A stretch of DNA of 64,000 nucleotides from Mucilaginibacter gilvus (GTDB lineage: Bacteria; Bacteroidota; Bacteroidia; Sphingobacteriales; Sphingobacteriaceae). This document shows, one piece after another, positions 55,212 to 63,523 of this stretch; positions within the stretch are counted from its first letter, which is position 1; every line of letters starts with the position of its first letter. The translations under genes were made by a program, and so were the position numbers. The stretch covers positions 372,001-436,000 of the forward strand of contig NZ_SBIW01000004.1 of NCBI RefSeq assembly GCF_004054195.1. The letters are read 5' to 3'. The notes under the pieces were generated by a model. The model worked only from the letters and a program-made list of their open reading frames with translations. It had not been told where the DNA came from and ran no database searches.

Positions 55212-58200
55212 TTAGAATGATAAGTTTAAGTTAAAACCGTAGCTGCGTACAGTTGGCGATTGCAATACTGTTTGAGCTTGCGAGCCATTGTACTGGTCTA
55301 AGTCAACATCTTTAAAGCGTTTGTCTTTGTAGAAGTACAATAAGTTACGCCCGTAAAGTGATGCCGATACCTTTTGGATAAAGGTTTTCTGTAGAAACGA
55401 TTTTGGAAAATCGTAAGTGAAGGTAACCTCGCGCAGTTTCGAGAAGGTTTTGCTCATCAGGTTACTTTCGTCCACATTGTAGTACTTGCTCACGTAATCC
55501 TGCACAAAAGCGGTTTGCTTGTTAGGCGAAAATTGTAATGCAGAGTAGTTTAAGATAGCACCTGTGTTTGAGTCGTAGTTAATTGGCACCGGTTTGCCAT
55601 CGGCACCTTTGTTAGAGACATAAACACCTTCGCCAATGTAACTGCCGTTATAGCCAGCTACGCCAAAGTTTTGCCAGTCTTTGTAACGGGCATCACCCAA
55701 TGCGCCTGTTGCGGTTTCAATGTTGGCACCGCCACGCATGGTTTTGTTGTGCATGTAATCAATAATTACACCACCAACCGAACCATCAAACTGGAAACCC
55801 ATGCTTAGGTTTTTATAACGGACTTTGTTGTAAACGCTCCAGCTGTATTTGGCATTCTCGTTGCCTAAAAACTGATTGCCTACAGAAAGCGGCTTGCCAG
55901 CGGCATCGTTAATGATCTGGCCGTCTGTTGTGCGTACAAATTTGCTGCCGTACAATTTATCGGTACGGTCGCCCTGGTGGAAGTTTGTAGCATAAACACT
56001 TTGGCCCGGAGGCAATTCCAAATAAGTTTGCTTGTTGCTTGCAACGTTTACCAAAACATTCCAGGTAAAGCCGCTCATGTTTCTAATAGGTGTACCTTCT
56101 AACGAACCTTCTAAACCTGTACGCTTAGTTTTCAAAGCGTTAAGATACAAGATGCTGTATCCGGTAGCTGTTGAAATTACGTTAGGTAATATCTGCGGAC
56201 CATCTACATACTGAAATGCGGTTGCGCTGAAACCTAAACGATTTTGCAGGAATTTAATATCGAAACCTTGCTCCCAGTTGATACGGGTTGAGGTTTTAAT
56301 ACCATCCTGAAATAACGAAGTAGCAGCATAGGCGGCTGTTTGGCCACTGTATGGCTTGCTGGTTAAGTAAGATGGTGTAAGTTCGTAAGTTGGGCCGTTA
56401 TACGGTGACGTATAGGTAGAACCGTAACCCAGCGGGTTATTAAATAACGACGGTGCAATGCCGCCACCAAAAGCGGTGATTGAGCTGAACGGAGCAGGAC
56501 CAATGGTTGAGCTTGATGCGTCACGAATAATACTCGCGTACGATGCGCGCAGCTTAAGGAAAGAGATAACCTCCGGCAGTTTAACATAATCAGACACAAC
56601 GGTTGCTACCGAAACGCTTGGATAGCTGTATGATGTAGCTGATTGGAAAACGCTTGAGCGGTAGCGGCGGAAAGTACCTGATAGCGTAGCGTATTTGCCA
56701 AAAGTAGCATCTAACGAAGCGTAGTAGCTAAATTCCCTTCCGGCTGAACTAAAGCTGGTTGCCTGGATAGCATTTTTTGAGTTGCTGAAAGCGTAAACCT
56801 CAGGAACGTTCAAATAATCGGTAGATGTCCAGCTACTGTTGTAATTAAAGCTACGTAAGGTAGTACCCACCAAACCAGATAAGTTCAGGAAGTTTTTAAG
56901 GGTATAGTTATAACTCAGGAACGCGTCGGTATTGCTATCGTACAGATCACGGCGGTCTTCGCGGTAATCGCCCTGGTTACCTTCGCGGCCATAAGGGTGA
57001 GCCGAGTATGGCAGTTTTTCGGTGCGTAAGATGTTATAAGTGTTAATAGACGACCTTAAAGTAACGTTCAAATTGTTATTGAATTTGTAGTTACCGGTTA
57101 AGTAGCCGTAAGTATCGTTTTTGTAGTGGCCACGGGTCCATTTTTGGGTTAACAGGTATGGGTTATGGTAACGTTGATATTCGGCAAAAACAGATTGAAC
57201 GCCAACTTTACCTGGTGCCCATATGGCTTTAATGTCAGGTGCGTTGATATCCCAGTCGGCTCCGGTCCATACAGCAATGTTGTAGATGATACTGTTTGGG
57301 CCGTACTGTACATCGGGAAAATTATCAGTACTTTGACGGTTAAAATCAAAGTTACCTTCAAATTTTAGCTTAGCAGTCGGACTGAACGAAGCGTATAAGT
57401 TAACATTGGCAATATCCAGATACTGCGAAGGGATGTAGCTGGTTTGGTGCTGCTGCGAAACCGATAAGCGGGTTACGTAGTTTTCGCCAACGGTGCCTAT
57501 AGCAACGTTGTTGTTAAATTGATAACCTGTTTGCAGGAAATTCTTCAGATTATCTTTACCGCGAGCCACATACGGCGTACCTTGCCTTACACCGTTAATG
57601 ATAGGGCTATCGTATTGCGGAATAAGCTGGCCATTAAAGTAAGGCCCCCAAACATCGTAGTCACCATCTACACCACCCGGTGCACCACCTTTACCGTCAA
57701 CAAACTGGTAGTAAGTGTTTTCGCCACCGCCGTACAAGTTTTGCGTACGTGGGAAAGCCAGGAAGCCGGAGTTGGCTACAGTACTGCTATTGATATCAAC
57801 AGTTAAGCCTTTTTTGTTTTTGTCGCCCTTTTTTGTGGTAATTAAAATAGCGCCTGTTTGTGCACGGTTACCGTAAAGCGCCGCAGCCGCAGGGCCCTTT
57901 AATACCGTGTAGCTCTCAATATCATCAGGGCTGATATTATATGTATCGGTATTAATAGGGAAACCATCCACTACATATAACGATACCTGGTTACCCCTTA
58001 TTAATACGTTAGGGTTACCCAAAAGCTCGGCAGACGGGCCAACCGATACACCTGCCACTTTACCAATTAAACCTGTAATAGGGTTAGGGTCGCGGGCGGT
58101 GGTCAGTTGCTCACCGTTTACGGCCTGTATGGCATAACCAAGGCGGCGGGTTTCTTTCTTAACACCCAATGCGGTTACAACTACCTCGTTTAAGGTTTTA

Positions 58201-58505
58201 CTGCTACCACTTAACGTAACGTTGATAATGGCTTTATCACCTACGGTTAATTTTTGTGTTTCTAAGCCGATAAAGGCGAAGGCAAGCGTTTGGCCAAAAG
58301 TGGCGTTTACAAGGTAGTGCCCTTCAACATCGGTAGCTACTTTTTTGCCGGTTTCAACTACGCTTACGGTTACTCCTGGTAATGGTAAGTGGTTTTCGTC
58401 TGTAACAGTACCTGTAATTTTCGATTGCGCAAACAATAATGCCGGCGACAAACAGAATAATACAACTGCTACAACAACTTTTAATTGCTGGTAAATCTGT
58501 TTCAT
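55212..58505 (-). CDS. SusC/RagA-family TonB-linked receptor of the phosphonate locus
   Basis: 1097 residues: signal peptide (to about residue 28), carboxypeptidase-regulatory domain (about 30-105), the SusC signature LNEVVVTALGVKKETRRLGY, plug domain and beta-barrel ending in NLNLSF. It imports the ligand captured by the adjacent SusD, powered by TonB. The ATG at 58505 starts a regular signal peptide; the upstream frame to 58553 would lie in the promoter-operator region. A 20-bp-period palindrome array lies 52 nt upstream (58557-58609), suggesting regulation together with the PhnX-like operon. Confidence 0.92.
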   Translation of the reverse strand: MKQIYQQLKVVVAVVLFCLSPALLFAQSKITGTVTDENHLPLPGVTVSVVETGKKVATDVEGHYLVNATFGQTLAFAFIGLETQKLTVGDKAIINVTLSGSSKTLNEVVVTALGVKKETRRLGYAIQAVNGEQLTTARDPNPITGLIGKVAGVSVGPSAELLGNPNVLIRGNQVSLYVVDGFPINTDTYNISPDDIESYTVLKGPAAAALYGNRAQTGAILITTKKGDKNKKGLTVDINSSTVANSGFLAFPRTQNLYGGGENTYYQFVDGKGGAPGGVDGDYDVWGPYFNGQLIPQYDSPIINGVRQGTPYVARGKDNLKNFLQTGYQFNNNVAIGTVGENYVTRLSVSQQHQTSYIPSQYLDIANVNLYASFSPTAKLKFEGNFDFNRQSTDNFPDVQYGPNSIIYNIAVWTGADWDINAPDIKAIWAPGKVGVQSVFAEYQRYHNPYLLTQKWTRGHYKNDTYGYLTGNYKFNNNLNVTLRSSINTYNILRTEKLPYSAHPYGREGNQGDYREDRRDLYDSNTDAFLSYNYTLKNFLNLSGLVGTTLRSFNYNSSWTSTDYLNVPEVYAFSNSKNAIQATSFSSAGREFSYYASLDATFGKYATLSGTFRRYRSSVFQSATSYSYPSVSVATVVSDYVKLPEVISFLKLRASYASIIRDASSSTIGPAPFSSITAFGGGIAPSLFNNPLGYGSTYTSPYNGPTYELTPSYLTSKPYSGQTAAYAATSLFQDGIKTSTRINWEQGFDIKFLQNRLGFSATAFQYVDGPQILPNVISTATGYSILYLNALKTKRTGLEGSLEGTPIRNMSGFTWNVLVNVASNKQTYLELPPGQSVYATNFHQGDRTDKLYGSKFVRTTDGQIINDAAGKPLSVGNQFLGNENAKYSWSVYNKVRYKNLSMGFQFDGSVGGVIIDYMHNKTMRGGANIETATGALGDARYKDWQNFGVAGYNGSYIGEGVYVSNKGADGKPVPINYDSNTGAILNYSALQFSPNKQTAFVQDYVSKYYNVDESNLMSKTFSKLREVTFTYDFPKSFLQKTFIQKVSASLYGRNLLYFYKDKRFKDVDLDQYNGSQAQTVLQSPTVRSYGFNLNLSF

Positions 58506-58556
58506 TAAATTAATTTTTTTGAGTGAAAAAGCTTCGTTTTTTTGTTGCAGCAATAC

Positions 58557-58609
58557 TAAACCTTGTTTATTATTTGTAAACTAAGTTTAGATTAAGTAAA
58601 CTTTAACAC
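58557..58609. promoter_or_regulatory. Iterated operator array before the phosphonate-locus susC
   Basis: Three 13-bp units at exactly 20-bp spacing: TAAACcttGTTTA (58557-58569), TAAACtaaGTTTA (58577-58589) and TAAACtttAACAC (58597-58609, right half degenerate). The first two are perfect TAAAC-N3-GTTTA palindromes. Two helical turns between units would place bound dimers on one DNA face. The same architecture occurs at 60031-60083. Probable binding site of the XRE-cupin regulator encoded between them. Confidence 0.65.
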
Positions 58610-58665
58610 TTTGTGTACTTAGAATTAAGCACCGGGACGGATAGTAACAATTAAATTACAGCACC

Positions 58666-58681
58666 GTTAAACTAAGTTAAC
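58666..58681. promoter_or_regulatory. Additional related palindrome between the HD oxygenase and susC
   Basis: GTTAA-ACTAAG-TTAAC is a perfect 5+6+5 palindrome, and contains TAAACTAAGTTAA (58668-58680), one base off the TAAAC-N3-GTTTA unit. It lies ~20 nt after the HD stop and ~160 nt upstream of susC; it is a single copy, not part of the 20-bp array. Confidence 0.45.
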
Positions 58682-58699
58682 ATGCGCATGCAGGGGCCG

Positions 58700-59269
58700 C
58701 TATTTGCGCTTTAAATGAGATAGCGCGATGCTTTTTAAATGCGCAACATTGTTAACAGCTACGTTTTGCAGCTTGGCCTCATCGTCCCAGTAGCGCATCC
58801 GAATAATAAGGTCGGCATCAGGATGTTGTTCAAAGATGCTTGCTTCTGCTGCGCTCATTACGCCTCCCTGGAAACCAAGGGTAACCTTGCTCGCTGGCGA
58901 CAGCTTATCAAAATACTCGGGATATTTGTAAGTTAAATAACGCTTGGCAATCACATGGCCGTTCACAAGGTTGGCCAATCGGGTGGAAAAGCCGCGTTCT
59001 AATAAATAATCTGCTCCAAGTTTTTCGTGATCCACATTGCCCATGCCGTCCATGCTTTCTGCGCTGGCACATAAGTGCCCTATATCGTGGAAGAAAGCGG
59101 CCAATATTACTTCATCATCATGGCCTTCGGCTTCAGCCAGTGCGGCAGCCTGCGACATGTGCTCCAGTTGCGATACCGGCTCGCCAATGTAGTCTTCATT
59201 GCCATGCAATTCATACAAAGCAAAAACTTCGTCTACAATTTTTTCGGGCGTGAGCGGCATAAGGGGCAT
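58700..59269 (-). CDS. PhnZ-like mixed-valent diiron HD-domain oxygenase
   Basis: 189 residues, matching the phosphonate-operon HDIG family (TIGR03276-like). Aligning by eye to PhnZ, every active-site residue is present: Tyr27 and Glu30 (PhnZ Tyr24, Glu27), iron ligands His37, His61, Asp62, His81, His105 and Asp162, His65, Lys109 and Ser127. PhnZ cleaves (R)-1-hydroxy-2-aminoethylphosphonate with O2 to glycine and phosphate. It is cytoplasmic, no signal peptide. The usual hydroxylase partner (PhnY or TmpA type) is not in the window, so the substrate may be made elsewhere or taken up ready-hydroxylated. Confidence 0.88.
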   Translation of the reverse strand: MPLMPLTPEKIVDEVFALYELHGNEDYIGEPVSQLEHMSQAAALAEAEGHDDEVILAAFFHDIGHLCASAESMDGMGNVDHEKLGADYLLERGFSTRLANLVNGHVIAKRYLTYKYPEYFDKLSPASKVTLGFQGGVMSAAEASIFEQHPDADLIIRMRYWDDEAKLQNVAVNNVAHLKSIALSHLKRK

Positions 59270-59431
59270 TAATAGATTTTTATAGTCAAAGGAAGGCTTT
59301 TAATATTAGGATAAAATTAAGTTTTCGTCATATAATTTGTCACAGGTAAAAGGCATTAAATAAAGCTAAATACCTTGCCTTGCTTAATTTTATTATCTAC
59401 TTTGCCGACCTTCAATAATCGATAGTACAGC

Positions 59432-60010
59432 ATGGAAGATGATATACTGATACAGATCAGTAACCGGATAAAGGACAAAAGGCGCGAAAAAAATATAACG
59501 GTGCAGGAACTTGCTTCGAGAGCCAATGTGAGTAAGGGGCTTATTTCGCAAATTGAGAACAGCCGCACTATTCCTTCTTTGGTGGTACTCGTAGATATTA
59601 TCAAAGCATTGGAAATAGATATGAATGTTTTTTTTAAAGACATCCATGGCGCCGGCAGCAACTTCCCGCTAATTATACGCCGGCAGGCCGACTATGATCA
59701 TTTTGAGAAGGAGCACGCCGAAGGTTTCCATTACCAGCGCATTTTTACCCAATCTATCAAAAACTCCACGGTTGATATTGTGATTTTAGAATTGGAGCCC
59801 GATGCGCACCGCCCGCAGGTAGAAACCGAGGCCTACGAATACAAATATATTCTTTCGGGGAGTATTGAATATCAGTTTGGCGAAAAGGTGTATACCCTAA
59901 GCCAGGGCGACTCGATGTTGTTCGACGGGCGCATTCCCCATACCCCAAAAAACACGGGTAAAGTGAAAGCAAGCATGCTGGTCGTTTACTTTTTTGAAGA
60001 GCGGGCGTAA
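59432..60010 (+). CDS. XRE-family transcriptional regulator with cupin domain
   Basis: 192 residues: an N-terminal HTH_3 domain (about 10-63; LASRANVSKGLISQIENSR) and a C-terminal cupin_2 domain (about 110-188; YILSGSIEYQFGEKVYTL). This type senses a small ligand in the cupin. It sits between the two arms of the locus, divergent from the HD gene and 79 nt before the PhnX-like gene, and is the best candidate to bind the TAAAC-N3-GTTTA arrays. Its own upstream region (59270-59431) lacks that palindrome. Confidence 0.9.
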   Translation: MEDDILIQISNRIKDKRREKNITVQELASRANVSKGLISQIENSRTIPSLVVLVDIIKALEIDMNVFFKDIHGAGSNFPLIIRRQADYDHFEKEHAEGFHYQRIFTQSIKNSTVDIVILELEPDAHRPQVETEAYEYKYILSGSIEYQFGEKVYTLSQGDSMLFDGRIPHTPKNTGKVKASMLVVYFFEERA

Positions 60011-60030
60011 CACTTAAAAATTTCTTAACC

Positions 60031-60083
60031 TTAATTTAGTTTATTATTAATAAACATAGTTTAACATTGCTAAACAAAATTGT
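60031..60083. promoter_or_regulatory. Iterated operator array before the phosphonatase gene
   Basis: Three 13-bp units at 20-bp spacing: TTAATttaGTTTA (60031-60043, left half degenerate), TAAACataGTTTA (60051-60063, perfect) and TAAACaaaATTGT (60071-60083, right half degenerate). GTTTA half-sites at 60039 and 60059 and TAAAC half-sites at 60051 and 60071 are each 20 bp apart. An overlapping perfect 17-bp palindrome, GTTTATTATTAATAAAC, covers 60039-60055. The last unit ends 6 nt before the ATG at 60090. Confidence 0.65.
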
Positions 60084-60089
60084 TAGCAA

Positions 60090-60776
60090 ATGTCTATTAA
60101 ACTTGTTGTTTTTGATATGGCCGGTACCACGGTTAAAGATGAAAATAAGGTAACGGAAACATTCCGTCTCGCGCTGGAAAAATATGGCTACCAGGTTACT
60201 TACGACTCCATAAACCCGTTAATGGGTTACGAAAAAAGCGTTGCCATTACCAAAATGCTTCACCTGCTGGAGCCTGATACGGAAAAGATCACACGAGAAC
60301 TTATTAAAAATATTCACAAGGAGTTTATCGCGCTGATGATAAACTATTATAAAAAAGCGCCCGCTTTGGAAGCTTTGCCTAATGCCGAAGAAACTATGGC
60401 TACGCTACGGAAAACGGGGATCAAAATAGGCGTTAATACCGGTTTTTCTAAAGATATAGCAGAAACCATCATCGAGCGCCTGCAATGGTGCGAGAAGGGG
60501 TTGATAGATTATTTGATAGGGTCGGACGAGGTAGAAAATGGCCGTCCCGATCCTTCTATGATAAACCGCATGATGAAACTTGCCGGTATTACCGACCCGC
60601 AGGAAGTTGCCAAGGTTGGTGATACCGAAGTAGATATCCGAGAGGGCCAAAATGCCGGGTGCAAGTATGTAATTGCGGTTACTACCGGTGCTTTTACACG
60701 CACCGAACTGGAACCCTATAATCCCACCCATATCCTGGATGATATTGCCGGTGTGCTGGATATCGTACTCAACTAA
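60090..60776 (+). CDS. PhnX-like phosphonatase (HAD superfamily, TIGR03351 type)
   Basis: 228 residues. The HAD motif I is DMAGTT: nucleophile Asp9 with Ala11 in place of the usual second Asp, as in phosphonoacetaldehyde hydrolase. Lys49 in the cap (MGYEKS) aligns with the Schiff-base Lys of PhnX. Thr117 (motif II), Arg152 in place of the usual Lys, and Asp178/Asp182 (GDTEVD) complete the set. Enzymes of this kind hydrolyse the C-P bond of phosphonoacetaldehyde or a close relative. It overlaps the transporter by one base; PhnW is absent. Confidence 0.87.
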   Translation: MSIKLVVFDMAGTTVKDENKVTETFRLALEKYGYQVTYDSINPLMGYEKSVAITKMLHLLEPDTEKITRELIKNIHKEFIALMINYYKKAPALEALPNAEETMATLRKTGIKIGVNTGFSKDIAETIIERLQWCEKGLIDYLIGSDEVENGRPDPSMINRMMKLAGITDPQEVAKVGDTEVDIREGQNAGCKYVIAVTTGAFTRTELEPYNPTHILDDIAGVLDIVLN

Positions 60777-62101
60777 TGGCCATGCCTTTAGCCAATAAAC
60801 TAAGAACAGCTGTAGCCAATTGGCCGTACTGGCTGGTTTCTGTTATGGCCGCGATATCGGCATTTGGTGCTTACACCTCCATGTATGCTTTTCGTAAGGC
60901 TTTCGCAGCCGGCACCTATCCGGGGCAACAATACTTTCATGTAGATTATAAGGTTTGGCTGGTAATAGCGCAGATCATCGGCTATACTTTAAGTAAGTTT
61001 TATGGCATTCGCTTTATAGCGGAAGTAAAGGGGGCCAAACGCGGGTTAACTATATTGATGCTGGTTGGGGTCTCCTGGCTGGCTTTACTGGGTTTCGCGC
61101 TGGTGCCCGCGCCGTATAACATCGTTTTCCTGTTCGTTAACGGCTTCCCGCTCGGGCTGATATGGGGCCTGGTTTTCGGGTATCTGGAAGGCCGCCGCTC
61201 TACCGAATTTATGGCGGCTGTGCTATCTATCAGCTTAATATTTGGTTCGGGCTTTGTTAAAACTATTGGGCAAACCTTAATTCATGTATACCATATCCGT
61301 GAATATAATATGCCTTTTTTTACGGGCGCTTTGTTTGCCATACCGCTTGTGCTGTTTGTTTTTATGCTGGAATTGATGCCGCCGCAAACCCCGGAAGACA
61401 AACTGCTCCGTGCCGAACGCGCGCCGATGAACGCTCAGGAACGTAAAAACTTTATCATTCGCTTTTTACCGGGTATTATATTAACCCTCATTATTTATGT
61501 ACTGCTCACCATTATGCGCGATGTACGCGATAATTTTGAGGTAGAGATCTGGAATAGCCTTGGCATAAAAGACCGCGGCATCTACACAAAAATTGATGCG
61601 CAGATCTCTGTTATTGTATTAGTAGCCATGAGCCTGCTTATCCTCGTCAGGAAAAATCTGCGGGCATTTAGCATCATCCACTTATTCATTATAGGCGGCT
61701 GCGTGCTGGTAGGTGCATCAACGCTACTATTCTCGTTAAAAATTATTGGTCCGGTAAGCTGGATGACTATGGCCGGGCTTGGGCTGTACCTGGGCTATGT
61801 GCCTTACAACGCCATTTTTTTCGAAAGAATGATAGCTGCCTTCCATTATAAAAGTAACGTTGGTTTTGTAATGTACGTTGCCGATTCGATGGGGTATCTG
61901 GGTAGCGTTAGCGTACTTTTGGTTAAGGAGTTTGCCCGGCCAAACATTAGCTGGGGCGAGTTTTTTAAAGAGGGTGTGGTGATAGTCGCCCTTGTGGGCG
62001 GCCTTTGCGGCGTTTTATCTTTAATTTACTTTTTGCAATCGGCACGCAGGCAGCCACCCGTGCCCGAAAGCAGTGTCGATTTAAAATTTTCTGCTATATG
62101 A
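60776..62101 (+). CDS. DUF5690 MFS-type transporter
   Basis: 441 residues, about twelve membrane helices in MFS arrangement (DUF5690). The opening NWPYWLVSVMAAISAFGAYT and SMYAFRKAFAAG are characteristic. Its position between the phosphonatase and the oxidoreductase (1-nt and 4-nt overlaps) makes it the likely inner-membrane importer of the aminophosphonate; this is inferred from context, as the family is uncharacterised to my knowledge. An ABC importer (PhnCDE) is absent. Confidence 0.87.
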   Translation: MAMPLANKLRTAVANWPYWLVSVMAAISAFGAYTSMYAFRKAFAAGTYPGQQYFHVDYKVWLVIAQIIGYTLSKFYGIRFIAEVKGAKRGLTILMLVGVSWLALLGFALVPAPYNIVFLFVNGFPLGLIWGLVFGYLEGRRSTEFMAAVLSISLIFGSGFVKTIGQTLIHVYHIREYNMPFFTGALFAIPLVLFVFMLELMPPQTPEDKLLRAERAPMNAQERKNFIIRFLPGIILTLIIYVLLTIMRDVRDNFEVEIWNSLGIKDRGIYTKIDAQISVIVLVAMSLLILVRKNLRAFSIIHLFIIGGCVLVGASTLLFSLKIIGPVSWMTMAGLGLYLGYVPYNAIFFERMIAAFHYKSNVGFVMYVADSMGYLGSVSVLLVKEFARPNISWGEFFKEGVVIVALVGGLCGVLSLIYFLQSARRQPPVPESSVDLKFSAI

Positions 62102-63228
62102 GCATTCCATCAGCTATCGTAATTGGTGCGGGCATTGTTGGCCTGGCCACGGCCAGGGCTTTGGCTATGAGGGGTTATGAGGTAACCGTTTTTGAACGAA
62201 ATGAACGCGCTGTTGGCGCATCTATACGTAATTTTGGTATGGTTTGGCCCATTGGGCAACCAACAGGCCCACTGTTTGAGCGGGCAATGCTCTCGCGCAG
62301 CATCTGGAAGCAAACCTGCGTGGATGCCGGTATCTGGCACGACGAGGTTGGCTCGTTGCACATGGCATACCATGATGATGAACTGGAAGTAATGGAGCAG
62401 TACGCCAACATTAACAAAACGCATCGCGACTGTGCTTTACTTACCCCTCAACAGGCAATAGAAAAATCGCCCGGTGTAAATTCCGATGGACTTAAAGGCG
62501 CCCTGTGGAGCGGTACCGAGATGATTGTTGAAGCCCGAGCCGCAATAGGTAGCATAGCCCAGTATTTAGCAGATAAATACGATGTGAAATTTTACTGGAA
62601 TACTGCTATAAGCCATGTGGAGCAAAGCATCATATTGAGCGGTAGCAGCAGTTGGCAAGCCGATGAAATATTTATTTGCAGCGGCGTAGAATTTGAAACG
62701 CTTTATCCGCAACTGTTTGCAAGTTTCGATATTACAAAGTGTAAGCTGCAGATGATGCGTTTAGCGGCACAGCCCGGCGACTGGCGAATTGGCCCGGCAC
62801 TTTGCGGAAGTTTAAGCATGATCCATTATCCTGGCTTCCAGTCTGCACCTGCGCTGCCTGCCTTGCGCAAACGTTATGAAACGCAATACGCCGAAGAATT
62901 AAAATGGGGCATACATGTTATGGCCTGCCAAAACCACACCGGCGAACTAACCGTTGGCGATTCGCATGAATATGGCCTGGTGCATGATCCATTCGATAAG
63001 GATTTCATCAACCAGATGATCTTAAAATACCTGCAAACCTTTACCCGTTTAAAGGATAGCCACGTGATACAAACCTGGAACGGCACCTACGCAAAAATGA
63101 CCACCGGGCAAACCGAACTGGTAATGGAACCCGAGCCGGGCGTAACCATTATTAACGGGCTTGGTGGTAATGGAATGACGCTATCCTTCGGGCTATGCGA
63201 GCAGATAATTGCAGCTAAGTTTGATTAG
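62098..63228 (+). CDS. TIGR03364-type FAD-dependent oxidoreductase (aminophosphonate oxidase)
   Basis: 376 residues of the DAO/glycine-oxidase fold. FAD-binding GxGxxG (VIGAGIVGLAT, about 8-18), the subfamily hallmark ASIRNFGMVWPIGQ (about 41-54), and the C-terminal GLGGNGMTLSFGLCE motif are present. TIGR03364 proteins occur beside PhnX-like phosphonatases; related FAD oxidoreductases of phosphonate operons have been shown to convert N-methyl-AEP and sometimes AEP to phosphonoacetaldehyde. The ATG at 62098 overlaps the transporter stop (ATGA); a start at 62005 would read far into the transporter gene. Confidence 0.88.
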   Translation: MSIPSAIVIGAGIVGLATARALAMRGYEVTVFERNERAVGASIRNFGMVWPIGQPTGPLFERAMLSRSIWKQTCVDAGIWHDEVGSLHMAYHDDELEVMEQYANINKTHRDCALLTPQQAIEKSPGVNSDGLKGALWSGTEMIVEARAAIGSIAQYLADKYDVKFYWNTAISHVEQSIILSGSSSWQADEIFICSGVEFETLYPQLFASFDITKCKLQMMRLAAQPGDWRIGPALCGSLSMIHYPGFQSAPALPALRKRYETQYAEELKWGIHVMACQNHTGELTVGDSHEYGLVHDPFDKDFINQMILKYLQTFTRLKDSHVIQTWNGTYAKMTTGQTELVMEPEPGVTIINGLGGNGMTLSFGLCEQIIAAKFD

Positions 63229-63393
63229 TTTTTGTCGTTTGGTCGAAATTCTACAAGCGTTTTTTCAATTCAGCTAAAGGGAAATCTTGTTGTTGATATA
63301 AACCTTAACCATCTGTTTTCTCATGTTTTCCGTTTCCTGCGGAAAGCCGTGTTTTCTGCAAAATTCCTCTCCGTTAGTGTAACAATTACAATA

Positions 63394-63424
63394 TTGTTTA
63401 ATCTAAAAATAGTCACTTACTTTG
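63394..63424 (+). promoter_or_regulatory. Probable promoter of the TerD gene
   Basis: TTG (63394-63396), 20-nt spacer, then TTACTTTG (63417-63424), 7 of 8 bases of the TAnnTTTG -7 consensus with good spacing. About 100 nt before the terD ATG. The remainder of the 63229-63523 gap holds a small TTTCCG/CGGAAA hairpin and nothing else I recognise. Confidence 0.5.
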
Positions 63425-63523
63425 ACACCGAAATCGACGATGACCCCAATCGGCCGCGCCAATTCTATTAAGATGGAAACACCCTGGCAAACAATAAAAA
63501 AATAATCTTTTATACATACTAAA

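Noticed and set aside
63232..63471. 79-codon plus-strand open frame after the oxidoreductase
   Set aside because: It has no recognisable domain, starts 4 nt after the oxidoreductase stop, and spans the putative terD promoter; probably chance.
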